The notes beneath the pieces were generated by a model. That model was given only the letters and a program-made list of their open reading frames with translations, made no database searches and was not told where the DNA came from. 64,000 nucleotides of DNA, from NCBI GenBank assembly GCA_034359265.1, contig CP136892.1, forward strand, positions 81,894,001 through 81,958,000. The letters run 5' to 3'. The translations under genes were made by a program, and so were the position numbers. This stretch comes from Canna indica (taxonomy: Eukaryota; Streptophyta; Magnoliopsida; Zingiberales; Cannaceae). This document shows positions 23,534 through 35,900 of the stretch, piece after piece (the first letter of the stretch is position 1; every line of letters starts with the position of its first letter).

Positions 23534-26500
23534 TCAAACTGATATTTTAGCATGAGATGATGATTCCATTAAGATGGACTTGAGCTTCCGTGCTTCAGTT
23601 GCAATGCACTCGCGATCAAATAGAGCCGACACAACGGCCACACCTTTCAGGTTTGGGATGTTAACCTCCACCACCGAGCCAGCATTCGCTGTGCCTATAC
23701 CGCCGATGGCAACCACCGGCAACTTGGAAGCCAAACAAACAGCCTTCAAGCCATCCAAACCCACAGTGCGATTGTTAGCCTTTGTTGTAGTTGGGAAAAC
23801 ACCCCCACATCCAATGTAATCAGCACCGTCAGCCCAGGCTTGTTCTACTTGGTCCGGGGTCTTGCAAGATACACCAATGATTTTCCCTGGCCCTAAGATT
23901 TTCCGAACAGTTTGCACCGGCATGTCAGACTGCCCTACATGCACACCATCAGCATCACAAGCAAGTGCAACATCAACTCGGTCATTGATGAGTAGTGGCA
24001 CACCATTGGAGTGACATATCTCCACACAAGCATTAGCTGCTTCAATAAATTCACGAGTTTCTGTTTCCTTTTCTCTGAAAAAGGAGACGAGCATTGAATC
24101 CTTGGTAAAATAACTCAGAACTGACCAACTAAAGTGACTGGAAAATGAGTTGATAGTAATCTTACTTAGTTGTAATGAGTTAGGTTGTTATTATTAATTG
24201 GGTTATTGGATCTTGGTATAAAGAGGTTATTAGGGATCCTCTAGAATTAGAGGTGTCCATTCGGTTCAATCCGAACCAAACTGCATCAGAATTAATAATT
24301 TTTCATAACCAAATCAAACTAAATTAGATTTTAAAGTGAACCAAGTTTAAAGCTAACTTTTTATCATTTTTAATATTTGCACAATTTTCATTAGTTATAA
24401 GGTTAAATACTTTAAACCCAGACCGAGCATTAAACCTGGACTGGTTTGTCAATTTGACCGATTCAGTCGGTCCAAATAAAAAATAAAAATTGAAAAAATT
24501 CAGGTCAAATTGAACTAAGTTTGATAAGGTCAATCAGATTTTCACAAATCCTTGACCACTTTGATTTTTGGGCACGAGCCGAATAGGATCCAACATGAGA
24601 GTTCACAATCAAATCCACCAGTCCTATTCGAGTTTAATAGTATTAGTGAGAATGATAGTTGAGTTCAAAAATTATATACCATGCATTTATCATCAATAAT
24701 TAATAAAGAATATACTACAGATCTTAAATGCAAACACTACCTTCACTATCTCCTTTACCTAATTATTATTTTGAAAATATATAATTTGTATTAATAAAGG
24801 ACTAAAATATAAAATATATAAAATATAAGACTTAAATGCAAAATATACTATTTTCATTAATTTTTATTTAATTAGTTTTAAAATATATAATTTTTATTAA
24901 CAACGTTTCAGTTTCTTGGGTTAAATTGAATAATGGAAACCCCTATCTACAATCATCTAGAAAGGGGTATTTGAATGAGGGATTTCAATGAATGAGATCA
25001 CTTCTCTTTTATTCTCTCTACAAGGTGTTTAGCTCCCTTGTCCACAATGAGTTCAAGGAGATGTTGAACTAACCCTAATTGAGTCATAGTTAGCCTATGA
25101 TCCCTCTCTAATTGAGAAAATTTGGATAAATTGGTCTCAAAAATATCATACCTCAATTGAATTAATGTAGCACCTCCTTCAATAGCTGCTTTTACAGCAT
25201 CTACAATTGAACGACCCCATTTCCTATTCATTCCAGGATCCGTAACTGCATATAAGAACAAATCATTTGCTTCAAATGATCTTGTTCCTGCATTATGGGC
25301 ATGAGTATCAAGCTTGAATAAGTGATCAAAAGGACCTTGGGGTCCATTTCCAACTATAATATCTTTGCTGTAATCAAGAGCACTCTCAACAAAGGCTTTA
25401 GCACTCTGCAAAACCAATAAGCAACTTCATATACATGCTTACATCAATATGTCATTGACCTCTTTCAGACTGAACCAAATTGATTTTCAGATCACTTAGA
25501 AAAAAAAATCACCTGAACAGCTTGAAGCATTGGAAGACCTTTAGCTAGCCCTGCTGCAATGCAAGAAGCAAGAGTGCATCCAGTTCCATGAGTGTTACGA
25601 GTGTTTATGCGTGACCCACGTAACACATGGTAATTTTCTCCTTAAAAATTTAGAGCAAACTTGCTATAAGTTCAATAAACTTAGCAAAAATGCCAGAGTA
25701 AAAGGAACAGATAAAAATTTTGGATTGACAAAAACTGGCTGCCAAAAGTAAAGGCATACCATCAAAAAATATATCAGTTGCATCTGATGAACCCTTGAGG
25801 TCTCCACCTTTCACAAGAACATTTCTGCAAATGTGCAAATGAGTGTTGCATTATCATAATTGGAAAGTAGAAAAAAAAAAAACTGTAAAAAACAAAAGCC
25901 AAATTCTACATCATTTTTGGGTTTTATTCTGTTATGTAACGACATTAGGATCAAAAAGTATATCTGAGAATATGAGTCCACTTTTTTTTGAAAATGCAAA
26001 CCAAATACAGACAAAAGAGAATTTTCATTTCTCAAGAAACAAAGAAAATACAACAGAGCCAAAGGGCACTTAGATTCATGGCACAGCAGTTTTTGAACAT
26101 ATACCATGATCCAGGTTGAGGACTAGTGATAGGGCCATTCAATAAAATAAATCAGACTAACATGAATAATTAACCTATTAAGAAGTTGCAAAATAAAGAG
26201 CATTTACAATTTACAAACTAAAGTAAAAAAGGAGAACACAAGGGCACGGGTTGAACTGCCCAGCACCACGTCCATACTGAACATAGAACCAGTTTACAAT
26301 ATAGATAAAACTGAAGTGAAGTGAAAATGAGAAGGCAAGAGCATGGATTGAACTGGATGATGCCCCCTTGTACAAAACAGGTCAATTCCAGAACTGGTGC
26401 ATGATATGGTTTACTAGTTCACCAGTACTCTATTTTTTAGTTGTAAAGCAAATTAATTACCAATGACTTTTTAGTTGCAGTGGTGAAATAGTGGAGTTTT

Positions 26501-29500
26501 TTTCCATCAGTTTGGGAGGTTCAGTATAGTACAAGGATTGATCTGCTAGAGGTCTGAGACAAGTCCCAGAACAATATTTTAAATCTTGCTCAAGAGTCTC
26601 CTATTTTGGTGACAAACAACCATGAATAATAATATAATGATCCACTCAGGAATTAACCAGCAAATAAGTGTTTGATCAACAAATATGGTCATTTGACTTT
26701 TTGCACTCAACAAGGCAAAATAGACTAAAGATAAAGGGTGTCAAACGGGAACACTAACTTGAAAATGAACCCAACAACCTACCTGGGACCTAAGTCATGT
26801 ATAGATTTTGCTGCTGAGCGCATATCAGCTACTGTTCTCAATGACACACCTCCAAGTATAGCTGATGCTTCTTTCAAATTTGGAGTAACAATATCAGCCA
26901 TGGCAAAAAGCTCATCCCTGAATTACAAAATCACAGTTTAGAGCACAAAACTTGAATAATTAGTGTAACTATAGATAATTCAGTTTAACTAAAAATTTGT
27001 CTAATCTCATATTGCCTACCTATATCCTGAAAGTGTTGATTCAAAATAACAACATTTGAATAATTAGTCTAACTATAGATATTTCAGTTTAACTAACAAT
27101 TTGTGTAAATCTCATATGCCTACCTATATCCTGAAAGTGTTGATGGCCCAGCAAGCATGTCACCACTTGTAGATACCAAGACTGGATCCACAACTAAAGC
27201 TGCTATCCGAAGTATGGAAAGATCAAGAAAGGTACCAAAAGAGAAGCATGCAAAATCAGTTCAGTTGCCCTATTAGCCATTACCTCTAACAGGAAACTCC
27301 TTGAGACTATGACATAAAACCTTTATAACCCCTAAAGAAGGAAGCATCCCCGTCTTTACCTGAAAAATGTAAACAAAAACCAATGGTGATTTTATTAGCA
27401 AGTATAAAAAGTTAGCACATGTCAACATCACCATTGCAATTTTACAAATGGATGCCCACAAGAAGCCGCATTGTCTAAGTATGTTGTCTCATCACCAAAA
27501 CTATCTAGGCCAACCTAGATTTAGTGTGCATAAAATTAATTGCCAACACCAGAAGCCGCATTGTCTAAGTATAATACTCCAGCATATACCAGGAAAGGCA
27601 TACATCTTTGCCCACAACTGATCCTATTAGTGACCAATCATTATGATGTGAGAATGGTAAAAACCAATTAGTTATGTGAAGTTCAACTGTCATTTAATCA
27701 CATGATTTTATATTTTATGACAAAATAGAACTTCATTGAATCAGTTTCAAAGCTCCTGGATGATGATAAAAATACCAAGATTTACAATCTTGAATAATCT
27801 GCTTAGCTAAAGAATGATCCATACTAGTCCTCTATCTTTAGACATACATCCAGTTACTGGTATTAATTGATCCTGCTAAATACAAATAACACAAACAAAG
27901 TGAGATAGTGTTCATGATGGAAGATAAGACCTCTGCAGCATCAAGACTACTTATTGATAATCTGAAAGAACCTAGATATTAGAAAAAACAATCTCCAAAA
28001 AGGTTCTTATACCTATTAAGATCAAATTCAGCTCAGCTTCCATACATAGTTTGCCTTAATCTGTTGATTAAACACGATCTGCTTTAACCACTTCAAGATT
28101 ATCTGGAACATTAGAAATCCACACTCACTTGAGAAGAAGAGGAACTCAACGAAGCATCGCAAAAAAAAGTGCCATTGAACAGTTCCATGAAGAGTGACAT
28201 CTAATCGGGCGCACGAAGGATTGTAGAGAAAGCAGTTTGTAAGTTGTAAAGCTCTACGGGTAATGTGTAGAATTTAGATAGTCATGAGTGGTGGAGAAAC
28301 ATTTGAAGAACAAATTGAAAGCCTTGGAGGATTCTTTGTTTATGAACATATAATTTCCAATTAATCCACTACAACCAAGGGAGAATTGCAATGAAAGCGG
28401 GAACAAAAATTGCCAAATGGTTATCAGTTGAACGACCTTCTTTGGGTGGGCCCTATCTTTCAGCAATCTCCCAAATACCAGGTATCAAATGCTTAAAGGG
28501 AAAATGTAGACAACCCTCCAGCAGTCAATAGAAAATTCGGAAGGAAATAATATATGAGTAACCTCATCATACAATTAGCCCAAATAGACATCATGAAAAT
28601 AGATTAATTTTTTATTTGTTCCAAACTGGACTATTTCTCACTTGTGGTAAATGCCACATTGTGCTGCCATGCGAATTTCTTTTGGGTGAAGATCCAAAAG
28701 TTCTCTCTACATCACCAGATCAATCTTCTAAATTTTAGGATCTAACATACACCTTACATCAGAGTAAATAACTAGGCCTAAATGTAAATGTTTTTGTTAA
28801 CTGAATACACAAACAAGAACTCAAGATTCCATATCCAACAGCTCTGACAATCAATATACTAACCTTTACAACTCCATTCTAAGAAAATATACTTAAGAAG
28901 AAGCTGTAATGCAAGGTCCCAAGGACGTATCTTTTCCGTGTATTCAAGTGTAAGAGGTGAGAAAGAATACATGTCGCCATGCCAACATTTGGTACAATAT
29001 GAACAAGAAAGTGAAATCAGCCAAAACCAAAACCATATAACGTATTCCAATTGCTCTATATGAAATAATAAAACTGAACTACTCTCATTATCGTACCACA
29101 TCGACTGACATATCCGATAGCACCGATCTCAGCTGCTCCGCCACGAACTCCTCCGGCACGGGATGAACACCCTGAAAAGAAACTAATTCTACTAAGGAAG
29201 ACATGTGACACGTTCCCATCACGGTGAGGAGAGAAACCAAGAGAAACCTTAGACCTGAACGCCGACAGTATTCTGCGCAGTGACGGCGGTGATGACGGAG
29301 GAGCAATAGGCGCCGAGGGCACCGCAGGACTTGATGTCTGCCTGGATACCGGCTCCAGCGCCGGAGTCGGACCCAGCAACGGTGAGCACGTGGGGCATCT
29401 TCCGCCCGACGTTCACCGCCATCGCCGCCATCGCCGCCGCGGTCGGTCTCCGAGCTCTCCCCGGCCAAGGCCGTGAATAATTCTGAAGAAAGGAGGAGAG

Positions 29501-29598
29501 GGCACGTTATATTGCTTGCTTTCGTCGAGAGCGGAGCGAGAAACAACAGAAACCTGAGAAGAAGGCAAAGCGACGAAGGCGGCTGCTGCTGCTGCCAT
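23534..29598 (-). CDS. TH1: Bifunctional HMP-phosphate kinase / thiamine-phosphate synthase
   Basis: Ten exons: 29554-29598, 29255-29482, 29097-29171, 27284-27359, 27124-27202, 26783-26917, 25760-25824, 25513-25640, 25152-25405 and 23534-24074. All have GT-AG borders and matching phase, giving 541 residues (Arabidopsis TH1 is of similar size). Residues 1-43 are Ala/Arg/Ser-rich, like a chloroplast transit peptide. Residues about 44-300 are the ThiD-type kinase: [31 protein letters not shown] and [11 protein letters not shown] with the catalytic Cys near 256. Residues about 330-535 are the ThiE-type synthase: [62 protein letters not shown]. It phosphorylates hydroxymethylpyrimidine phosphate and joins it to the thiazole phosphate in the plastid. 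Thiazole and pyrimidine synthases are not in this window. Confidence 0.94.
26952..27144. repeat. Tandem duplication inside TH1 copying a splice donor
   Basis: About 89 bases at 26952-27040 recur at 27056-27144, an offset of 104, with a few substitutions. The right copy spans the last 21 bases of the exon 27124-27202 and its donor (minus strand GGATATAG/GTAGGC). The left copy repeats the same exon end and donor inside the intron. No acceptor for the left copy is seen. Confidence 0.85.
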
Positions 29599-31570
29599 GG
29601 GAGTATAAAGAAAAGGTTTTGATTTGGGTTACAACTGGAAAATTGCCTCTATCACCAACTCCCCAGCTTTAGGATAACGGCCGTTATAACCATTATATCG
29701 TAATCAGTTATGATGGCAAAAATATGCCCGACTTATTAGCTTGCACGAATCTTAACCGTATATTTGACATTAGATTTGACGTATTCCTTATATATTTAAG
29801 TTTGTAACGTTACGGAGAAGTTCTACGTAAACAAAAAATGTAATTTTACTTAAAAGTATAAGTAAAAAAATAATTTATATAAACTAAATTTATACAGTGT
29901 TAAATTAGTTGTGTTGGTTCGGGTGTTTTGAGTAATGTGAGCTAAGCTTTATTTTTTCCAAAAATTAACCCGGCATTGTGTGATGATGTAAAAAATTATT
30001 TTTGTTTTGTTTTTAATTAATGATAAAAATAAATGTATATAATCATTAGAGGACAAATTATCCCAACTATTAATAACATACGATATTTGTCAATTCTTTG
30101 TCTTTATATAATTAATTTAAAAGGTGAAATATGCTACTATAAATTTAATGATCTATCATTATAATATTACATTTAATAATGAGTTTTTAAAATATCAATG
30201 TTATACTAAATCAAATATTAGATAGTTAAAATCATATTGCATATATTCTTTTTATAAATTATAAATATTTTATCTAGGTGAATAAAAAATTATGCAAATT
30301 AATTTACAATATCATTTTTTATTTTCAATATTAAACATACAGTGCTTAAAGTAAAAAAAATTAAATAATATTAATATTTACTTTTAGAAAAAATCTAATA
30401 TTAACATCTACCTTCAGATAGTTTAAACACTTCAAATATATATTATCAACATATACCAATAATACGTTTGAAAAATTATATGAATATAAAAAAATTGCTG
30501 TAAAGGTTTAACTATTTTTCATTAATTTTAATTTACTGTACAAAATAAATAAAAAAATTATTTCCTAAGAAAAAACTAAATATTGGTGTATTAAATGATA
30601 ATTATATGTTATTATTTAATGAGAATATATGATATATTACGTCATGTCATATCATGTCATGTTGTGCTTCTATTACTAACTCAGTTAAATAGATTTATTC
30701 AACCATGAAAATATCAAATAGATTTATTCAACCATGAAAATATCAAATGTTAAATTATATTATATTAGAATAATATTATTAATTAATTGTAATGATTCTA
30801 TTTTTTAAAAAAATGTTTAAATTAGTTATATTATAGTAATTAAGTTTGCAATGTAAAAGTTTGTAATTATGATAAAATGATATTAATCAAAGAAATATAT
30901 GTTTTAAAAATATTAGCTAAAAACAATTCTTTAATTTGATAGTAAAAAATTATTTTAGTAATTTATATCTTATAATCAGTCCATTCTAACAAATTAATTT
31001 TTACAATTGAATTTTTAAAAGATATTATTTTTAATTTCTACAATTAAATTATTTATTTAATAGTTAAATCTTTGTATATAATAAAGCATAAAATAGTCTT
31101 ATTATTTTATTATTTTAATTACCTATTAGGTCAAAAAATATCAATCAAATATTGTAATATATTATGATAAATAAATTAATAAATAAATAGTTCACTAATA
31201 TACTACAATAAAAAATGAACATGTTTAATTGAAAAAATTGAAATAGAATATAATTCTATTATCAATATTAGAATGATGATATTCAAATATAGTAATTAAT
31301 TTTAATAAGTTTATTTTTTGTATTTGTTTACATTTAATGTATATTAATGACTTAATGTATTTAATTTTAAATTTAAAGTGAAAAAATTCAAATAGTATTT
31401 ATAAAGATCTTTTAATTTATGATTATATAAATTAAATTAAGTTAATATTTATTATTTTTCTACTCTTCTAACTTTTCACTGATATTTATTATTATTTTTA
31501 ATTATTTGAGTATTAATAATATTATTAAAAATATAATTTAAATTAAATTAATTTTATTAACAATAATTTA
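29599..31570. other. AT-rich intergenic region; TH1 promoter at left
   Basis: The first few hundred bases should hold the TH1 promoter; no clear TATA box stands out. The rest is very AT-rich with a short exact repeat (AAATAGATTTATTCAACCATG at about 30687 and 30715, cited here in part). No gene. Confidence 0.5.
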
Positions 31571-31847
31571 TCCAAATCGAATTTTGGAAATGAAAAATTT
31601 CCAAAATCGGAATCAACATAGGGAATTTTTCGAAACAAAAATTGAGTGGATTCAATACTGATTTTGTCCTTGGTCAAAGTATCTAACTGATTAGAGACTT
31701 AGGCCAAAAATTAAAAAAAAAAATCTAAACAAATCTAAAAAATAATTTTAATTTATATAAAAAAATAGGTATAATAAAAATGAGGGGTTAGATTTAAAAG
31801 AAAATATTTTCAAACTCTCTAATCAGTTAGAGACTTTAGTTAAAAAT

Positions 31848-31902
<55 letters not shown>

Positions 31903-32674
31903 TAAGTATGATAGAAATGAAGTGTTAGATTCTAAAAAATACATTTCCAAACTATCTAATGATATAGAAATGAGATGTTAGAGTTTAAAAAAAAAATTCA
32001 AACTCTCTAATAGAAAGTTTTGCACAAAGTCAATAAATTCAAATTTAAATTAAAAATTATAAAATATTTTTGATATTATAGACTTTAAGCAAAAGTCGCT
32101 GATGCATTAAATTTTATTTAGAAACTTTTTAAAAATTATGAAATATTTTGATGTAAAATATTTTTTTAGATCGTAATTTCCCCTTTGTATCATTAAAAAA
32201 TTATTTTATAAATTTAAATATTTTTTTATAGACTTTGCACAAAATCTCTAATGACTTAGAGAATAGATACTATTATTTATAGTAATTTTATAATTATAAA
32301 AAATAAAATTTAATTCACAAAAAAATATATGTCATATAAAAAATATGCTAGAGTCTATTAAAATATTTTGGACAAAAAATATTTTACTAACATCATAATT
32401 AAAAAAAAAAATTATAGACTTTGGATAAAAGTCTTTATTGTATTAGAGAGTTTGAAAAACATATTTTTTATTTTATATATCTTAGTTTTATCATAAAAAG
32501 TATTTGATAAATTAAAATTAATTTTTTTTTTTAAATTTTTGGTTAAAATCTTTAATTAATTAGAAATTTTGGCAAGAGATAAAATCGATATTGAATCTAC
32601 TCCATTTTTGTTTGGAGAATTCCCCGGTGTTAATTCCTATTTTAAAAAAATTTCAGTAAGAAAATCCGATTAGG
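31571..32674. mobile_element. AT-rich long-inverted-repeat (foldback) element, copy 2
   Basis: This is the clearest copy. The left arm reads GGAATCAACATAGGG, then AAACAAAAATTGAGTGGATT, then ATTTTGTCCTTGGTCAAAG. The right arm (about 32560-32674), reverse-complemented, reads GGAATTAACACCGGGG, AAACAAAAATGGAGTAGATT, ATTTTATCTCTTGCCAAA. So the arms pair over more than 100 bases. Interior repeats such as GACTTTGCACAAAGTC-like palindromes and AATTAAAAATTATAAAATAT occur in all three copies. There is an (AT)n tract at 31850-31896. The TSD is not resolved; TA is possible at both tips. Confidence 0.65.
31850..31896. repeat. (AT)n microsatellite
   Basis: Pure AT tract inside foldback copy 2. Confidence 0.9.
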
Positions 32675-32694
32675 GTAAGTTACTGTTTTATTAA

Positions 32695-32943
32695 TTTATA
32701 TGTGCTATAATTACGCAACAACGCTTGGGTTTTTCGAGTAGAATTAAGTTCACAAACGATTTAATACTGCGATCGCTTCCCCAGAGTCGGGGCCAGTTCC
32801 TTTTTCACCGCTTTCTCGGTCCCTGCACTCAATCTCTCTCGCTCTCTCGCTCTCTTCCCCCACCAAAAAGGAAACCCTACTTGGATCACTCGTCAAATCG
32901 AGACGCTGCGGTGGCATTGCTTTCCTCTCCATCGGCTTTTGTA
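32695..32943 (+). promoter_or_regulatory. Probable promoter and 5' leader of the YTH gene
   Basis: A TATA-like stretch TTATATGTGCTATAA (about 32697-32711) is followed by a GC-richer leader with CTCTCTCGCTCTCTCGCTC (about 32835-32853), typical of plant 5' UTRs, and no ATG before 32944. Confidence 0.45.
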
Positions 32944-35900
32944 ATGCCCCCTATAATACTTCCTTCTGCATTCTGTGATGCCTCTATCTCGAGCGTTGTA
33001 CGCTGAAAGTTACTTTTTTCCCTCCTTTAATCGTGCAATGTCGTGGCGTAGTTGGTCCATGATGTGCTAATTGGTAACGTTTGCATTCTTGATCAACCAA
33101 CAATCTTGTATAGGAACATTTTTCGGTAAAATGTTTGATAATTTATTTCGAGGTTTTAGTAAAATAATAGGTGGTATGGAGAAGATTGTGATTTCGATCA
33201 TCTTCTTCGAAAGAGTTTGTTTGTGCCGTTTTTACTATGGGAATGGGGGGCGTGCTCTACTGTGCAGGCAACGTTGCTTCTTTTCTGATTTCAAGTTATG
33301 AAAACATCTTCTCGGTTTGTAGTGGAATGGCAGTTTAGATTGGTTCTCCCAGGCCCTTCAATCTACATTGCTCATGTGGAGTACTAAACTTTTGACTCTA
33401 TTTTGTAACACTGAAGAAAGCTGAAAGTTTTTCGTAGAAGATGTTGGATGTTGTTTGAGACTGGTACTTGATTGTGGCAATCAACGTACCAAATTTAAGA
33501 ACTTAGAAGAAAACTGAACAAAATGATATGCTTGTATCTTGTTACTTTTACTTTATTGCTATTTTATGTTGAGGGAATTGTTTACTAATAGTAGAAACCT
33601 GCAGCCTTGTTCTTTTATAAAGTTTTCAAGAACTGACCCGATAATCTCACCTACAACTTCTGCCTTCGTTCATCCCCTTCAAGTTTATCGGAACCTTTTT
33701 CCAAGGATATAACCTAGTTGGACATGCAATTATTCCATGGTCCATTTGTTGTTTGAAATATAGCTTGTATAGTAGTGCTGGTCAGTTTAGTTATTAAACA
33801 TTATTCTTCACTTCAGGCCTTTGTTAACATTACCAAGAGCAACAGGCAACAGCAAAAGACAACTTGTGATGGTTGACTTTTTGATCCAGATATTGCTACA
33901 AATCCATGTTCATTTCCTGTCATAACTGTGACTTAAAGCTAAACATGTCACCCAGCAGCTTATTTTTCCTTCACTTAGCACTGAGGTAACATGTAACTAA
34001 CTGGTATGACTTTCTTGAAATGCAAAAGGACTTTCATTTATATAAACATTTCATTTCGACCATTTTGGAATACCAACCCAACTGAATTATCCATGAAGGC
34101 CATTGTTTATCCTCTCTTAGCCATTAGCATTTGCAAGCAGGGATATGTCAGATTCTTGTGATCATGCATCAGTTTCTTACAATTAATGATTGCATTATCC
34201 ACTGTTTGGGTCATTCAATGTAATGCGCGTGGGAATCATCAAACTCCATCTGATTGTTGATGTTTTCTTCCACAGCGTCTGATTGCAATGGTGGGTCCAA
34301 AGACCAATTCTTCTTCAACTACGGAAAAAGAATATGTTGTAAGTAGCACATTATAATAATTGGTGTCCTGTCTATTGCTTCCTCATGCTTTTTCTTTGTC
34401 AACATTCTGCTGTTCCTAAATTTAATAGTTATATGAATTTCCATATTGACCACTAAAAACTTATTGTTGATGCCATGAATACTTGCAGGATGTTAATTGT
34501 ACTGTTTTACTTGGCCATGAAGGAAAAGAGGTTGATTATATGTTCTATTCATACGGAAAAAAAAAGCTTTCAATTATATTTTATAAGATATGTCAAGTTA
34601 CAAAGTGGATTCATGTCTTCATGACACATTTCTTAATTTAGTGAATAAGGTGGGTTAATGATTCTTAATCGTGATTCTGGGCTGTGTCAGAAAATTCTCA
34701 TTAAGCTGCCAAATTGATGATGAAGTAGGCGGATTAGATCCTATGCACATTCCTTCTACTAAGCTCTAAATTAATTGTCTTTTAGCTAGTGTTAGGTATA
34801 TAAAAATCATTCTGTCTTACATTTAAGAACAATGCTTCTAATGTTAGAACCTTTATCTAGACCAGCATGCCTGTTTATGCACATGAGGTAGAGGACATCG
34901 AGTACGTTATATTGGGGTGCTAGGTGGGATTACAAATCTGTTGTGCCTCTTTTTTTGTATACACACACATGTTATGCTGCTATGTGATTCACAGCTGGTC
35001 CTTATTGTTTTTTTCCTTTTTATGGTCACATTTTCTCTTCTTTTTCTTTTAGTTGAAAAATTGTATTCTTTCTCATAAGTACAATGCTTATGAGTCAAGG
35101 CCAGGAAAAGTGTCTGTTTCTTATCGCATTCACAGCCTTGTGTTGCAGGTTCATACTGGAAACCTGTTCCTCCTGGGACAAAAACAAATGCACATGCTGA
35201 AGGTTCAGTGTGTCTAGTGGATTCTAAAGGTCCAGAGGTTACAATGAGAAAAGATCCTGCTAATACATCAAATTGTAAACCATGCTCTTCTGCATCATCT
35301 TCTTTTCCTCGTGAAGACACAAAGCCTCTTAGGAAGGTACATTTTTTTTTTGCAAAAAGCGAGATATTTTTTTTATTAAAAGAATGATATGTACAAGGAG
35401 AGTTCATAAGCCAATCACTATGGGAAAAATTCTCGAACTCATGTTTGGTATTTTCATCAACAAGTTGAAAGCCAAAACCTTGAAGTGATGAAATCACACA
35501 AGGGAAAGAAAAATCACGACCCAGAATAAGCCAATAATATTCAGAATCAAACGATTATCCAGGCGTATGGCAATCAACTGTCGGTCAAAGTGCAGTCAAT
35601 TGACTTCTTGACCAGTCATCCTCCGATTATAATTTGGATGTAACAGCAGCAGCCTTTCACCATGTAGTAAAAAACTAAAAATGTACCATCATATTTATGA
35701 CCTTACTTGAATAGGAAGGTACATTTTTTACTATTTAACAAAACTTGAGTTGATTTTATTTCACTTTTATTTTTTGTTTTATTTGCTTGTATTTCATTAT
35801 GTGGTGTGCTATAGCCTCATGTAAGTTGGTTTGGACTGTCAGTGTTCAAAAGTTCAATCGGTGGCAATTTATGTATTTATGGTAGTTCTCTTCATTGACG

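Noticed and set aside
24246..24600. Possible small DNA transposon starting AGAGGTGTCCATTCGGTTC in a TH1 intron
   Set aside because: No complementary far end or target-site duplication was found, so the boundaries cannot be supported.
34907..35497. 196-codon frame on the minus strand
   Set aside because: It runs antisense through a secure YTH exon and through the LINE fragment; its composition reflects those, with no recognisable domain.
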